From: an uncultured Micrococcaceae bacterium
GTDB taxonomy: Bacteria; Actinomycetota; Actinomycetes; Actinomycetales; Micrococcaceae
Length of the DNA stretch: 14,189 nucleotides
Direction: 5' to 3'
Assembly (NCBI GenBank): GCA_937896705.1
Contig: CALBOC010000289.1
Location: 1 to 14,189, forward strand
Both the position numbers and the translations under genes were made by a program. Shown one piece after another: positions 14,174 through 14,189 of the stretch (its first letter is position 1; each line of letters begins with the position of its first letter). The notes below the pieces were generated by a model. That model saw only the letters and a program-made list of their open reading frames with translations. It searched no databases and had not been told where the DNA came from.

Positions 14174-14189
14174 CCGATGTGCCCTGCAA

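Overview
The window looks like the chromosome of a moderately GC-rich actinobacterium, possibly a member of the Micrococcales. The clues are the fused pcaL gene, two IclR-type regulators around the pathway, frequent GTG and TTG starts with purine-rich ribosome binding sites, and TAnnnT-type -10 boxes. The genus cannot be named from the sequence alone.

The core (about 3.1-12.0 kb, plus strand) is a complete protocatechuate branch of the beta-ketoadipate pathway, fed by 4-hydroxybenzoate. PobA converts 4-hydroxybenzoate to protocatechuate. PcaHG opens the ring, PcaB cycloisomerises, and PcaL (PcaD-PcaC fusion) decarboxylates and hydrolyses to beta-ketoadipate. PcaIJ transfers CoA, and the PcaF thiolase yields succinyl-CoA and acetyl-CoA. 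The genes form two units. The first, pobA-pcaH-pcaG-pcaB-pcaL, ends in a good hairpin terminator at 8528-8559. The second, pcaF-pcaI-pcaJ-pcaR, has its own promoter region with three GCGAAC/GTTCGC half-sites. An IclR-type gene and a perfect palindrome (3120-3138) stand just before pobA.

Upstream (1-2.3 kb) are the 3' end of a membrane transporter of MFS type, closed by a 21-bp hairpin, and a complete DASS/SLC13-type carboxylate transporter. The DASS gene is followed directly by the first IclR gene. No PcaK-type 4-hydroxybenzoate permease is visible unless the truncated transporter at the left edge is one.

Downstream, a propionyl-CoA synthetase-like acyl-CoA ligase lies on the minus strand. 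It meets pcaR tail to tail, with both stop codons inside one CTAG. The right edge holds a tRNA-Ser(GCT) gene with its own promoter. The only gaps over about 150 bp are 369-607 (terminator plus transporter promoter), 8510-8674 (terminator, promoter, operator) and 13889-14085 (two divergent promoters and nested inverted repeats). I see no mobile element, CRISPR array or broken gene. The biochemistry is well known; the less ordinary points are the operator architecture, the DASS transporter in a 4-hydroxybenzoate locus and a few unusual active-site motifs.
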